DNA of 64,000 nt, taken from NCBI GenBank assembly GCA_022792175.1, contig JAAWAN010000040.1, positions 1-64,000 of the forward strand. The letters run 5' to 3'. Position numbers and translations under genes: made by a program. The DNA is from Provencibacterium sp. (GTDB lineage Bacteria > Bacillota > Clostridia > Oscillospirales > Ruminococcaceae). Below, in pieces: positions 45,187 to 53,256 of the stretch. The notes under the pieces are model-generated. The model did not search any database and had not been told where the DNA came from. It worked only from the letters and a program-made list of their open reading frames with translations. The number at the start of each line of letters is the position of its first letter. The stretch's first letter is position 1.

Positions 45187-45672
45187 ATGTCTGAGATGAT
45201 AACCAAAGAAATTCAGGATGATCTCGACGGCAAATTTCTGACCTTCTATATAGGGGACGCGATCTATGGCATCGAGCTGCTGCATGTGATTGAAATCATC
45301 CAGGTTGTTGCGATAACGCCGGTCCCCAATGTCCCCGCCTATATCTCGGGGATTATCAACCTGCGCGGCAAAATTGTCCCGGTCATTAACGTGCGTACCA
45401 AGTTCAGTCAGCCGGAAAAGGAATTTGATGATAAGACCTGCATTATTGTCATTGAAATTGAGGGGATGCACGTGGGACTGATTGTGGACAGCGTTTCTGA
45501 TGTTGCCAACATTGAAAATGACCAGCTTGCCGAGCCGCCGGAGTTTAATGCCTCGGCCAGCAACCACTATCTGCATTCCATCGCCAATGTGGGCGGCCGT
45601 ATGATTCTCAATATTGACTGCGACCGCTTTTTCCAGAGCGATTTAATCGCTTCCGGCAGCTACAGCCGTTAA
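45187..45672 (+). CDS. cheW: Chemotaxis coupling protein CheW
   Basis: 161 residues with one CheW SH3-like domain: FLTFYIGDAIYGIELLHVIEII, then VPAYISGIINLRGKIVPVINV, the conserved receptor/kinase-binding face. It links CheA to chemoreceptors. AAAGGAAGG precedes the ATG. 87 bp after cheA. Confidence 0.97.
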   Translation: MSEMITKEIQDDLDGKFLTFYIGDAIYGIELLHVIEIIQVVAITPVPNVPAYISGIINLRGKIVPVINVRTKFSQPEKEFDDKTCIIVIEIEGMHVGLIVDSVSDVANIENDQLAEPPEFNASASNHYLHSIANVGGRMILNIDCDRFFQSDLIASGSYSR

Positions 45673-45724
45673 AAAGCTGCCTGATTTCTTATGCTCTTTT
45701 GGCTGTCAGAAAGGAGTTTTTGCA

Positions 45725-46594
45725 ATGGGCAATGATACATCTCGTCAGTCATCTTCCGCCCGCCCCTCCGGCGCTAGCCTGATCAGCCTGACCGACCAGG
45801 AATTTAACACGCTGACTACCTTTGTAAAGAAAAAATACGGGATTGACCTCACCAAAAAGCGCGTTCTCATTGAGGGGCGGCTTTCCAACATGCTGCGTGA
45901 ACGCAAGCTCGCCAATTTCCAGCAGTATCTGGATGTGCTCTTCAAAGACAATTCCGGCTCGGAAATGACGATTCTGCTTAACCGCCTGACTACTAACCAT
46001 TCCTATTTCATGCGCGAGCGCGAGCATTTTGATTTTCTGCAGCAGACGGTGCTTCCCTACCTGACGCGCACCCGTCAGAATCATGATCTGCGCATCTGGA
46101 GCGCAGGCTGCTCCGCCGGGCAGGAGGCCTATACGATGGCCATGGCCATCGACGAATATTTCGGCGGCAACAAGGGCGGATGGGATACCACCATCCTGGC
46201 GACCGATATTTCTATGAATGTTCTGGAGAAGGCTAAAAAGGCCATCTATCCGGCGGATAATCTCAAGGACATTCCGGACAAATGGCGCAAAAAATATACC
46301 ACCACCCTGCCGGGCGGCGATATTCAGGTGATCGAGCGGCTGCGCCGCGAGGTGGTTTTCCGTCCGTTTAATCTGATGGATTCCTTTAACTTCAAGCGCC
46401 CGTTTGACCTCATCTTCTGCCGCAACGTAATGATCTATTTTGACGGACCGACCAAAGAGGCACTGATTAACAAGTTCTATCAGTCCACCTCTCCGGGAGG
46501 TTACCTCTTCATCGGCCACAGTGAGGTCATCAACCGCGATACCACCCAGTATCAATATATCAAGCCCGCTATCTACCAGAGGGGAGGAAGATAA
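45725..46594 (+). CDS. cheR: Chemotaxis protein methyltransferase CheR
   Basis: 289 residues. The N-terminal helical domain is followed by the SAM-binding domain with RIWSAGCSAGQEAYTMAM, ATDISMNVLEKA and DLIFCRNVMIYFD. It methylates receptor glutamates. The stop codon directly abuts the cheB start. Its first 25 residues are Ser-rich and probably disordered. Confidence 0.97.
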   Translation: MGNDTSRQSSSARPSGASLISLTDQEFNTLTTFVKKKYGIDLTKKRVLIEGRLSNMLRERKLANFQQYLDVLFKDNSGSEMTILLNRLTTNHSYFMREREHFDFLQQTVLPYLTRTRQNHDLRIWSAGCSAGQEAYTMAMAIDEYFGGNKGGWDTTILATDISMNVLEKAKKAIYPADNLKDIPDKWRKKYTTTLPGGDIQVIERLRREVVFRPFNLMDSFNFKRPFDLIFCRNVMIYFDGPTKEALINKFYQSTSPGGYLFIGHSEVINRDTTQYQYIKPAIYQRGGR

Positions 46595-47635
46595 ATGACC
46601 CCTATCAAAAAGATTCGGGTTTTGATTGTGGATGACTCAATGCTTTTTCGCAAAACGCTCGAGCAGGGCCTCTCACAGGATCCACGTATAGAAGTCATCG
46701 GCAGCGCGGTGGATCCTATGGATGCGATGAATAAAATCAAGCAGCTGCAGCCGGATGTTGTCACGATGGACGTGGAAATGCCTAAGATGAACGGCATCGA
46801 TTTCATCAAACGGCTGATTCCCATCCACCCGATTCCGGTTGTCGTGGTCAGTTCCCTTCCTCTCAATGTTCTGGATGCGCTGAGTGCCGGCGCAGTTGAT
46901 TTTGTCAAGAAGCCGGCAGTCAAATCTCCCAACGATGTTAAAAATTTTATCAATGACCTTTCGCTGAAGATTAAAATCGCCTCAACTGCCCGGGTGCGCC
47001 GGCCGGCTGCTGTCCCCACCCCGCATCCGCTCTCCCTCTCTTCGCTCTCCGCCAGTGCAGATAACACTATCATCGCCATCGGTGCCTCCACCGGCGGCAC
47101 CGAGGCTATTCTTTCGGTGGTGCGCGATCTGCCTGCCTCCACGCCAGGCATCATCGTCGTTCAGCATATGCCGCCTGTGTTTACCAATATGTATGCCCAG
47201 CGGCTGAACCGTATCTGCAAAATGAACGTCAAGGAGGCGGCCAACAACGATCGCATAGAGCGGGGCCGCATTCTGATTGCCGCGGGTGAATACCATCTTC
47301 GCCTGGCACGCGATGCACGGGGATATTATGTCAAAAGCGAACAGGGCCCCAAGGTCAGTGGGCACTGCCCTTCAGTGGACGTTATGTTTGAATCGGTGGC
47401 CTCGGTGGCCGGGCGCAATGCGGTGGGCATCATCCTGACCGGCATGGGACAGGATGGTGCAAACGGCCTTCTTAAAATGCGCCAGAGTGGTGCGCACACC
47501 ATCGGGCAGGATAAGGAAAGCTGCGTCGTCTATGGCATGCCAATGGTCGCCTTCCAGCTGGGCGGCGTCGTCCGGCAGCTTCCGCTTGATAAAATCAGCG
47601 ATGAGATTATCCGCTACCTCAACAGCGTTCGTTAG
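46595..47635 (+). CDS. cheB: Chemotaxis response regulator/methylesterase CheB
   Basis: 346 residues. The receiver domain has phosphorylatable Asp59 (VVTMDVEMP) and DDS at 13-15. The methylesterase domain has catalytic Ser in IGASTGGTEA, His in VVQHMPP and Asp in MGQDGANG. It removes methyl groups or deamidates receptors. GGGAGG in the end of cheR serves as RBS. Last gene of the operon; terminator follows. Confidence 0.97.
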   Translation: MTPIKKIRVLIVDDSMLFRKTLEQGLSQDPRIEVIGSAVDPMDAMNKIKQLQPDVVTMDVEMPKMNGIDFIKRLIPIHPIPVVVVSSLPLNVLDALSAGAVDFVKKPAVKSPNDVKNFINDLSLKIKIASTARVRRPAAVPTPHPLSLSSLSASADNTIIAIGASTGGTEAILSVVRDLPASTPGIIVVQHMPPVFTNMYAQRLNRICKMNVKEAANNDRIERGRILIAAGEYHLRLARDARGYYVKSEQGPKVSGHCPSVDVMFESVASVAGRNAVGIILTGMGQDGANGLLKMRQSGAHTIGQDKESCVVYGMPMVAFQLGGVVRQLPLDKISDEIIRYLNSVR

Positions 47636-47686
47636 GCTCACAGCCGATACAAAAGGACCATAAAAACATATCTTCGGATTGCAGAA

Positions 47687-47729
47687 AGAGATTGTAAAAA
47701 ACGCAGACGTTTTTTACAATCTCTTTTTT
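47687..47729 (+). terminator. Intrinsic terminator after cheB
   Basis: Perfect 17-bp stem (47687-47703 with 47708-47724), loop CAGA, then TTTTTT. The stem core TGTAAAAAACG resembles two other terminators at 52290 and 62434. Confidence 0.92.
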
Positions 47730-47813
47730 GGCAATAAGCCGGCGAGCCATTCGCCTGCCGGCTTATCGCCGCTTAAAGTTTCTCCTCTAAGAAAGTACCG
47801 GATAAAAAGCCGC

Positions 47814-48647
47814 TCAGGCCGGGCTGCCCTGATTTAGCTGCTGATAGCGCTTTTCCAGCTCCTCCCGGCAAAGCAGCAGGCCAAAGTGCGCATAAAGCGA
47901 GCTGATAAGCGAGCCTATCAGCTCGCTGCGGTTGCAGTAGCGCCCCGTGCAGGCAAACAGGGAGGTTTCAAACTGCTCATCGCACTCCGGGGAGCTCGGC
48001 GGTGTATACACATTGATGCCAAAACCGAGAGCCGCAAACTGGATTCTCCCGCTTTCGCACTCGGTCAGTGCCTCACAGAGAATGCCGCACAGCTTTTTAT
48101 TCCCGCAAAGGATATCGTCGCTGCCGCGTACAGAGGCTTCTATCCCCGCATACCGGGAAAGCGCATCGCAGACAGAGACAGCCGCCAGCATGGTTAGCTC
48201 CCTTCCAAAGACCCCCTGCGGCGGATAGAGCAGAATGCTGCAGTAGGCCCCCTTGCCATGCGGAGAGCGAAATGCCCTTCCGGCATGCCCGCGTCCGGCA
48301 GTCTGCTCCTCGGCGGCGCAGACGCTCCAGCCCGGCGCCCCCTCCAGCGCCAGACAAAGGATGCGCTGGTTGGTGGAATCCACCTTCTTTTGGAGATGCA
48401 GCTGTATCTGCTGACCATCCAGCTGCAGGCTGCTGCGGATTCTAAAGGCGGAGAGGATATCCGAATTTTCCTGCAGGCAGTAGCCGGTTTTCTTGATCGA
48501 GCGGATATCCACCCCCTGTGCCCGCAGCGCCTGGATATCCTTCCAGACCGCGCTGCGGGTAACCCCCAGCTGCTTTGCCAGCTCCAGCCCGGAGACCACC
48601 TTTCCCTTTTGCGCCTCCAATATTTCCAAAACCTGTTCCCTGGCCAA
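47814..48647 (-). CDS. birA: BirA-like biotin ligase/repressor with altered active-site motif
   Basis: About 277 residues. The N-terminal winged helix (LELAKQLGVTRSAVWKDIQAL) is followed by the ligase domain: VDSTNQRIL, GRGHAGRAFRSPHGKG, FGINVYT, and a C-terminal SH3-like end. The near-invariant KWPND before the substrate lysine is VRGSDD here, and GRGRxGR is GRGHAGR; the lysine-containing NKKLCGILCE remains. Catalysis may be weakened or the substrate changed. Start: TTG 48647 with GGGCGGG about 8 bases upstream; a TTG at 48725 would add 26 unlike residues. Confidence 0.8.
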   Translation of the reverse strand: MAREQVLEILEAQKGKVVSGLELAKQLGVTRSAVWKDIQALRAQGVDIRSIKKTGYCLQENSDILSAFRIRSSLQLDGQQIQLHLQKKVDSTNQRILCLALEGAPGWSVCAAEEQTAGRGHAGRAFRSPHGKGAYCSILLYPPQGVFGRELTMLAAVSVCDALSRYAGIEASVRGSDDILCGNKKLCGILCEALTECESGRIQFAALGFGINVYTPPSSPECDEQFETSLFACTGRYCNRSELIGSLISSLYAHFGLLLCREELEKRYQQLNQGSPA

Positions 48648-48785
48648 ATTTTCATCCCGCCCTTTATAAGCGAAGCTGTTTTTTCCCCTGCGGCCGTCCG
48701 CCGCCTTTAAAAGGACCGCATACAAAACGGCAGCCTCGTATCGCCTTCGCTTTTTTCTTCCGCCTCTGTCAAGGAAGGGAAGGGG

Positions 48786-49553
48786 CTATGCCGGCTTCTC
48801 CTCTGTGAGAAGAAGGCCTACCGGGCAGTGATCGCTGCCCGGAACATCGGAAAAGATGAGACTGTCCTGCACCCGGTCGCGCAGCTGCTCACTGACCAGA
48901 AAATAGTCTATCCGCCATCCCGCATTGCGGGAACGGGCATGGTAGAGATAGGACCACCAGGTGTAGGCACCCTCCCGGTCCGGATAGAGCAGCCGGAAAG
49001 TATCGATAAAGCCGCTTTGCAGCAGCTGCTCCATCTTTGCCCGCTCCTGCTCGGAATAACCGGCATTCCCTTCATTTGGCTTCGGGTTTTTAAGGTCTAT
49101 CGGTGAGCGCGCCACATTCATGTCTCCGCAGAGAACGACCGGCAGCCGGGAGGAAAGCTCAGAGAGATAAGCACGCAGCGCATCCTCAAAGGCCATGCGA
49201 TAGGAGATCCGCACAAGCTCCCGCTGGGCGTTGGGCGAGTAGACATTGACCAGCGCAAAATCGGAGAACTCCAGCGTCAGCACCCGGCCCTCGCTGTCAA
49301 ATTCAGGCAGGCCGAGGCCGTTTCGCACCTGCAGCGGCTCCCGTCTGCTGAAAACGGCCGTTCCGGAATAGCCCTTCTTCTGCGCGCTGTTCCAGTAGCA
49401 GCGGTAGCCCTCAAAGGCGACATCCGCCTGCTCCGGCTGCATTTTCGTCTCCTGTATGCTGAAAATATCCGCCTGCTGCTCCTGCAGAAACCCGGCAAAC
49501 CCCTTGCTTATACAGGCGCGCAGACCGTTGACATTCCATGAAATCAGTTTCAT
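48786..49553 (-). CDS. xth: Exodeoxyribonuclease III
   Basis: 255 residues. Endonuclease/exonuclease/phosphatase fold: ISWNVNGLRA, the metal Glu in QETKM, CGDMNVARSPID, RIDYFL and the catalytic Asp-His in GSDHCPVGL. It acts at abasic sites and as a 3'-5' exonuclease in base excision repair. AAAGGA precedes the ATG. Single gene. Confidence 0.96.
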   Translation of the reverse strand: MKLISWNVNGLRACISKGFAGFLQEQQADIFSIQETKMQPEQADVAFEGYRCYWNSAQKKGYSGTAVFSRREPLQVRNGLGLPEFDSEGRVLTLEFSDFALVNVYSPNAQRELVRISYRMAFEDALRAYLSELSSRLPVVLCGDMNVARSPIDLKNPKPNEGNAGYSEQERAKMEQLLQSGFIDTFRLLYPDREGAYTWWSYLYHARSRNAGWRIDYFLVSEQLRDRVQDSLIFSDVPGSDHCPVGLLLTEEKPA

Positions 49554-49751
49554 CTTCCTATTCCTTTCTGAAAGATATCCGACCTGCCCTCTCCGACAGA
49601 TAGGGCAGGAGAAGATAAAGACGTTTCTGCCAGCAGCCTTTCACCCGCCGGTAAAGAAAACAGTCCCTTTGCAAAAATCCGTTTACAGTATACCGTATTT
49701 CCTCCGGCAGCACAACAGATTGATGGAAATTGACGGTTTTTTCCCCCTTTC

Positions 49752-49780
49752 TTGCAATGAAACCGGGGGGATGATAAAAT
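49752..49780 (+). promoter_or_regulatory. Promoter with extended -10 before the cupin regulator
   Basis: TTGCAA at 49752-49757, 17 bp, TAAAAT at 49775-49780, preceded by TGA (extended -10). The start would be near 49787, only a few bases before the hairpin at 49791. Confidence 0.6.
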
Positions 49781-49790
49781 AATAGAAATA

Positions 49791-49845
49791 AGCGGTGCAG
49801 AAAAAGAAGGGCTTCTTCCCCTTATGCGGCTGCACTGCTTTTTTT
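49791..49845 (+). terminator. Leader terminator (possible attenuator) upstream of the cupin regulator
   Basis: AGCGGTGCAG (49791-49800) pairs with CTGCACTGCT (49830-49839), one G-U pair, followed by seven T. Inside the loop GAAG/CTTC can form a smaller hairpin. No plus-strand gene lies upstream, so it acts on transcripts that start just before it. Confidence 0.6.
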
Positions 49846-49908
49846 ACCCTAGCCGCTCTGCCCTCTAAAAAAGGAACGGACAAGCGGTTTTGATGCAGGC
49901 AGCTTTTA

Positions 49909-49933
49909 TCCGCCGCCAAAGCGGCGGAATTTT
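49909..49933 (+). terminator. Second hairpin in the same leader
   Basis: TCCGCCGC (49909-49916), loop CAAA, GCGGCGGA (49921-49928), then ATTTTTA. It ends 23 bp before the start codon and could terminate or hide the ribosome site. Confidence 0.5.
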
Positions 49934-49955
49934 TAGGAAAGGCAGGGCTTTCGTG

Positions 49956-50504
49956 ATGGGAAATGAACTGCAGCAGGTAGCCAACCGTATCCGGGAGCTG
50001 CGCGAAATTCTGGAAATCGAACCAAACCAGGTGGCCGCGCAGGTAAACCTTCCGCTCCAAACCTATCTCGACTATGAAAACGCAAGTGAGGATATCCCCA
50101 TCGGCGTCCTATATGCGGTAGCGGGGGTGCTGCAGGTTGACCCTACCGTCCTTTTAACCGGCGCCGAGCCGCGCATGAACGACTATACTATCGTGCGCGG
50201 CGGGAAGGGAATCGCGGTAGAGCGCTATCCCGGCTACAGCTTCATCTCCCTGGCCTACAACTACCGCGGGCGGGATATGGAGCCGATGCTCGTTACCCTG
50301 GGCGCGAATGACACGCCTGCCGAGCTGGTCACCCACGGCGGCCAGGAATTTAACTATGTGCTCGAGGGGACGGTTGCCGTTACCATCAACCAGCATGAAT
50401 TTCTGCTGCATGCGGGAGACTGCATCTATTTTAACCCCCGCAACCCCCATGGGCAGAAGGCGGTGGGCGGGGATGCCCGCTTTATCACCATTATCAACGA
50501 ATAG
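49956..50504 (+). CDS. XRE-family regulator with C-terminal cupin domain
   Basis: 182 residues. The helix-turn-helix (about 1-65; ELREILEIEPNQVAAQVNLPLQTYLDYE) has diverged from the classical HTH-3. The cupin (about 105-180) has THGGQEFNYVLEGTVAV and GDCIYFNPRNPHGQKA, the two metal-binding boxes. Such regulators are often beside acyl-CoA ligase genes, as here (19 bp gap), so it probably senses a carboxylate or CoA ester and controls this operon. ATG 49956 follows GCAGGG. Confidence 0.9.
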   Translation: MGNELQQVANRIRELREILEIEPNQVAAQVNLPLQTYLDYENASEDIPIGVLYAVAGVLQVDPTVLLTGAEPRMNDYTIVRGGKGIAVERYPGYSFISLAYNYRGRDMEPMLVTLGANDTPAELVTHGGQEFNYVLEGTVAVTINQHEFLLHAGDCIYFNPRNPHGQKAVGGDARFITIINE

Positions 50505-50523
50505 AGAGGAGCGCAAATCGGCA

Positions 50524-52212
50524 ATGAATCTTTTGGACCGGTTCCTCCCACAGCAGGAGTTTGACAGCTACGAGGACTTCAAGAAAAACTACCGCCTGAA
50601 TATCCCGGAGGGCTTTAATTTTGCCTACGATGTGGTGGATGAATACGCCCGCCTGCAGCCGGATAAGCCTGCCCTCGTCTGGTGCAACGACGCGGGTGAG
50701 GAGCGCCGCCTCTGCTTTGGCGATATCTCCCGCCTCTCCTCCCAGGTGGCCAACGCCTACCGCGCCCTCGGTATTAAAAAGGGCGATGCGGTGCTGCTCA
50801 TGCTCAAGCAGCGGGTTGAGGCATGGCTGTGCATCATCGGCCTCGAAAAGCTGGGGGCCATCTGCATCCCCGCCTCCTTCCAGCTGACCGAAAAGGACAT
50901 CATCTACCGCTGCAACGCCGCCAGAGTCAAGATGATTACGGCGGTGGATGATGAGGACATTCTGCACCACATCTCCCTCGCGCTCCCCGGCTGCACAACG
51001 CTGCGGCATGTTGGCATTGTCGGCAGCCATATCCCACAGGGGGAGCCCTGGCTCGATTTTCGCGGGGCCTATGCCGCCGCCAGCGACAGCCACCCCCGTC
51101 CCTGCGGCACGCCGGAGGATACCACCAACCGCGACCCGATGCTCATCTACTTCTCCTCCGGCACTACCGGCATGCCGAAGATGATTCTGCATGATTTCGA
51201 TTACCCTTTAGGCCATATCGTAACGGCGAAATACTGGCAGCAGGTGGAGGATGAGGGGCTGCATCTGACCGTTTCCGATTCCGGATGGGCCAAATTCGGG
51301 TGGGGGAAAATCTTCGGCCAGTGGATCTGCGGCGCGGTCAACGTCGCCTACGATACCGATAAGTTTAACGCCGCTCAGCTGTTAAAAACGATGAACCGGC
51401 TGCAGCTGACCACCTTCTGTGCACCGCCGACCATCTACCGCTTTCTGATAAAGGAGGATCTCTCCATCTGCGATTTTGGCTCGATTCATCACTGCGGAAT
51501 TGCCGGCGAGCCGCTCAATCCCGAGGTCTACTACCGGTTTATGGAGGCCACCGGCTTAGAGGTGCGCGAGGGCTTCGGCCAGTCGGAAACCAGTGTGTTA
51601 ATCGCCAATTTCCCCTGGTTCAAGGTAAAGCCCGGCTCCACCGGCAAGCCCTCCCCGCTCTATGACCTGGACATTGTGGATGAAAACGGCAATCCCTGCG
51701 AGGATGGCGTTGTCGGCTCAATTGTCGTAAAAAATACCGATAAACAGCACCCGACCGGCCTCTTTCGCTGCTACTATAAGGACGAGGAGGCGATGGATCG
51801 CTCCTGGAAAAACGGGGTGTATAACACCGGGGATATGGCCTGGAGAGATTCGGAGGGTTACTTCTGGTTTGAAGGGCGCAATGATGATGTTATCAAGTGC
51901 TCCGGCTACCGGATAGGCCCCTTCGAGGTGGAGAGCGCGCTGCTTACCCACCCTTGCGTGCTCGAGTGCGCGGTAACTGCCGTGCCCGATCCGGTGCGCG
52001 GTCAGGTCGTTAAGGCGACGGTCGTACTGGCCAAAAACCGCGGATATACGCCGAGCGAGCAGCTCAAAAAGGAGCTGCAGAACCATGTAAAAAAGGTGAC
52101 CGCCCCTTACAAATATCCGCGCGTGGTCGAATTCGTGGATGAACTGCCCAAAACGGTCAGCGGCAAAATCCGCCGGGTGGAAATCCGCGAAAACGATAAA
52201 GCCGGCCGCTGA
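50524..52212 (+). CDS. AMP-dependent acyl-CoA synthetase (acetyl/medium-chain type)
   Basis: 562 residues. ANL superfamily: P-loop YFSSGTTGMPKM, acid A5-type GFGQSET, YNTGDMAWRD, hinge GRNDDVIKCSGYRIGP, and catalytic Lys in KTVSGKIRR near the C-terminus. It activates a carboxylate to acyl-AMP and then acyl-CoA. The overall look (SGWAKFGWGKIFGQW) is that of medium-chain/AcsM-like or benzoate-type ligases, not acetyl-CoA synthetase proper. Co-transcribed with the cupin regulator; a terminator follows. Confidence 0.93.
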   Translation: MNLLDRFLPQQEFDSYEDFKKNYRLNIPEGFNFAYDVVDEYARLQPDKPALVWCNDAGEERRLCFGDISRLSSQVANAYRALGIKKGDAVLLMLKQRVEAWLCIIGLEKLGAICIPASFQLTEKDIIYRCNAARVKMITAVDDEDILHHISLALPGCTTLRHVGIVGSHIPQGEPWLDFRGAYAAASDSHPRPCGTPEDTTNRDPMLIYFSSGTTGMPKMILHDFDYPLGHIVTAKYWQQVEDEGLHLTVSDSGWAKFGWGKIFGQWICGAVNVAYDTDKFNAAQLLKTMNRLQLTTFCAPPTIYRFLIKEDLSICDFGSIHHCGIAGEPLNPEVYYRFMEATGLEVREGFGQSETSVLIANFPWFKVKPGSTGKPSPLYDLDIVDENGNPCEDGVVGSIVVKNTDKQHPTGLFRCYYKDEEAMDRSWKNGVYNTGDMAWRDSEGYFWFEGRNDDVIKCSGYRIGPFEVESALLTHPCVLECAVTAVPDPVRGQVVKATVVLAKNRGYTPSEQLKKELQNHVKKVTAPYKYPRVVEFVDELPKTVSGKIRRVEIRENDKAGR

Positions 52213-52289
52213 GAGGCTGACGGATAAAAAGTACAGCGGATAGTTTCTTTTTTGAAGGCCGCCGCTCAATATGTTGTCCGTTTCTCTGA

Positions 52290-52333
52290 GGGGAGTGTGA
52301 AAAACACAAACGTTTTTCACACTCCCCTTTTTT
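52290..52333 (+). terminator. Intrinsic terminator after the acyl-CoA ligase
   Basis: Perfect 16-bp stem (GGGGAGTGTGAAAAAC at 52290-52305 with 52312-52327), loop ACAAAC, six T. Confidence 0.92.
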
Positions 52334-52361
52334 ATCTCTCCCTCTCTGGAACGATGCGCTC

Positions 52362-52389
52362 ACCGCTATTCCCTCTTTCGCATATATTG
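52362..52389 (+). promoter_or_regulatory. Possible sigma-K-like promoter of the collagen-like gene
   Basis: ACC at 52362-52364, 16 bp, CATATATTG at 52381-52389; sigma-E/K -10 boxes read CATAnnnTA. The match lacks the last A. No sigma-A pair was seen in this 95-bp gap. Tentative. Confidence 0.3.
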
Positions 52390-52429
52390 GTATCGAGCGC
52401 AAGCTTTATCTCATAAGGAGGTTTTGCCA

Positions 52430-53056
52430 ATGAGCGTCTATCGCGATACTCATTTTTTTGACGACATCAGCGCGAAATATTATCCATCGCGCCCGTGCCC
52501 TCCTGCCTGCCCATGTCCTCCTCCCCCCTGCCCGCCGCCTGCCCCTCCCTGCTGCATTCCCGGGCCTACCGGGCCCACGGGACCTGCTGGCCCTGCTGGC
52601 GGCCCCACAGGACCGATGGGGCCTGCCGGGCCTACCGGACAGATGGGGCCTACCGGGCCGCAGGGTGAGCGCGGTCCCGCTGGGCCGCAGGGAATTGCAG
52701 GGCCGCAGGGTGAACGCGGCCTGACCGGAGTTGCCGGCCCTACCGGGCCGCAGGGTCCCGCCGGTCCCGTTGGACCTATCGGTCCTATGGGTCCTGTCGG
52801 GGCACAGGGGCCTGTCGGAGCGGAGGGCCCCCAGGGCTTAACGGGCGCTGTCGGCCCCACCGGCCCTGCCGGTCCCGTTGGCCCTGCTGGTGCTGCGGGT
52901 GCTGTCGGTCCCACCGGCCCTGCCGGTCCCGTTGGCCCTGCCGGTACGGTTACGCCAGCGGCGGCAGTTGCGGATGCCGATAATACAACCGACCTCATTA
53001 CCCAGTTTAATCAGCTGCTGTCCAACATGCGCACTGCCGGTCTGCTGGAGACCTAA
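52430..53056 (+). CDS. Collagen-like (Gly-X-Y) surface or exosporium protein
   Basis: 208 residues. The N-terminus is [18 protein letters not shown], then a Pro/Cys-rich patch (residues 21-44; several PCPP units, ending CCIPG). Gly-X-Y triplets fill about 45-172, mostly GPT, GPA and GPQ, with one phase slip ([10 protein letters not shown]). The last 36 residues ([21 protein letters not shown]) are likely the trimer-forming end. The type resembles BclA-like spore filaments. AAGGAGG lies 8 bases before ATG 52430. No membrane anchor or sortase motif, so the Cys-rich head may link it to a coat. Confidence 0.92.
   Translation: MSVYRDTHFFDDISAKYYPSRPCPPACPCPPPPCPPPAPPCCIPGPTGPTGPAGPAGGPTGPMGPAGPTGQMGPTGPQGERGPAGPQGIAGPQGERGLTGVAGPTGPQGPAGPVGPIGPMGPVGAQGPVGAEGPQGLTGAVGPTGPAGPVGPAGAAGAVGPTGPAGPVGPAGTVTPAAAVADADNTTDLITQFNQLLSNMRTAGLLET
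52848..52954. repeat. 54-bp tandem direct repeat inside the collagen region
   Basis: A segment encoding [14 protein letters not shown] occurs twice, beginning near 52848 and 52902, with only a few differing bases. This suggests recent slippage or duplication within the triplet array. Confidence 0.6.
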
Positions 53057-53075
53057 GCACCTTTCGGGCTTAAAA

Positions 53076-53222
53076 ACGGGGCTGCTGCAAAATGAAAATG
53101 CAATAACAGCTTGCATAAAAAGCCATAGATTATATAGCCGGTCCCTGAGAAGCCATTTGAGCTTCTCAGGGACCGGTTTTTATACATTATCCTCCCAAAG
53201 GATTATTTTGCAGCAGCCCCGT
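53076..53222. repeat. Nested inverted repeats after the collagen-like gene
   Basis: The outer arms ACGGGGCTGCTGCAAAAT (53076-53093) and its exact complement (53205-53222) enclose an inner terminator: 16-bp stem 53138-53153/53161-53176, followed by TTTTT. The outer arm is also followed by CTTTTT. The outer arm resembles the repeat ends at 4096 and 59958. It could be a small mobile-element relic or a double terminator. Confidence 0.65.
53138..53182 (+). terminator. Intrinsic terminator (inner hairpin)
   Basis: CCGGTCCCTGAGAAGC pairs perfectly with its complement across a 7-base loop, then TTTTTATA. It serves the collagen-like gene and perhaps, in reverse, the convergent MATE gene. Confidence 0.85.
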
Positions 53223-53256
53223 CTTTTTATCTTTTCTATGAAACGCCACCCAGATA

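Noticed and set aside
52480-52998. Gly-X-Y-like open frame on the minus strand
   Set aside because: GGN-CCN triplets read as Gly-Pro on both strands; only the plus strand has start, RBS and non-repetitive ends.
52430-53056. CRISPR-like regular repetition
   Set aside because: The 9-bp periodicity is collagen triplets in a reading frame, not repeat-spacer units.
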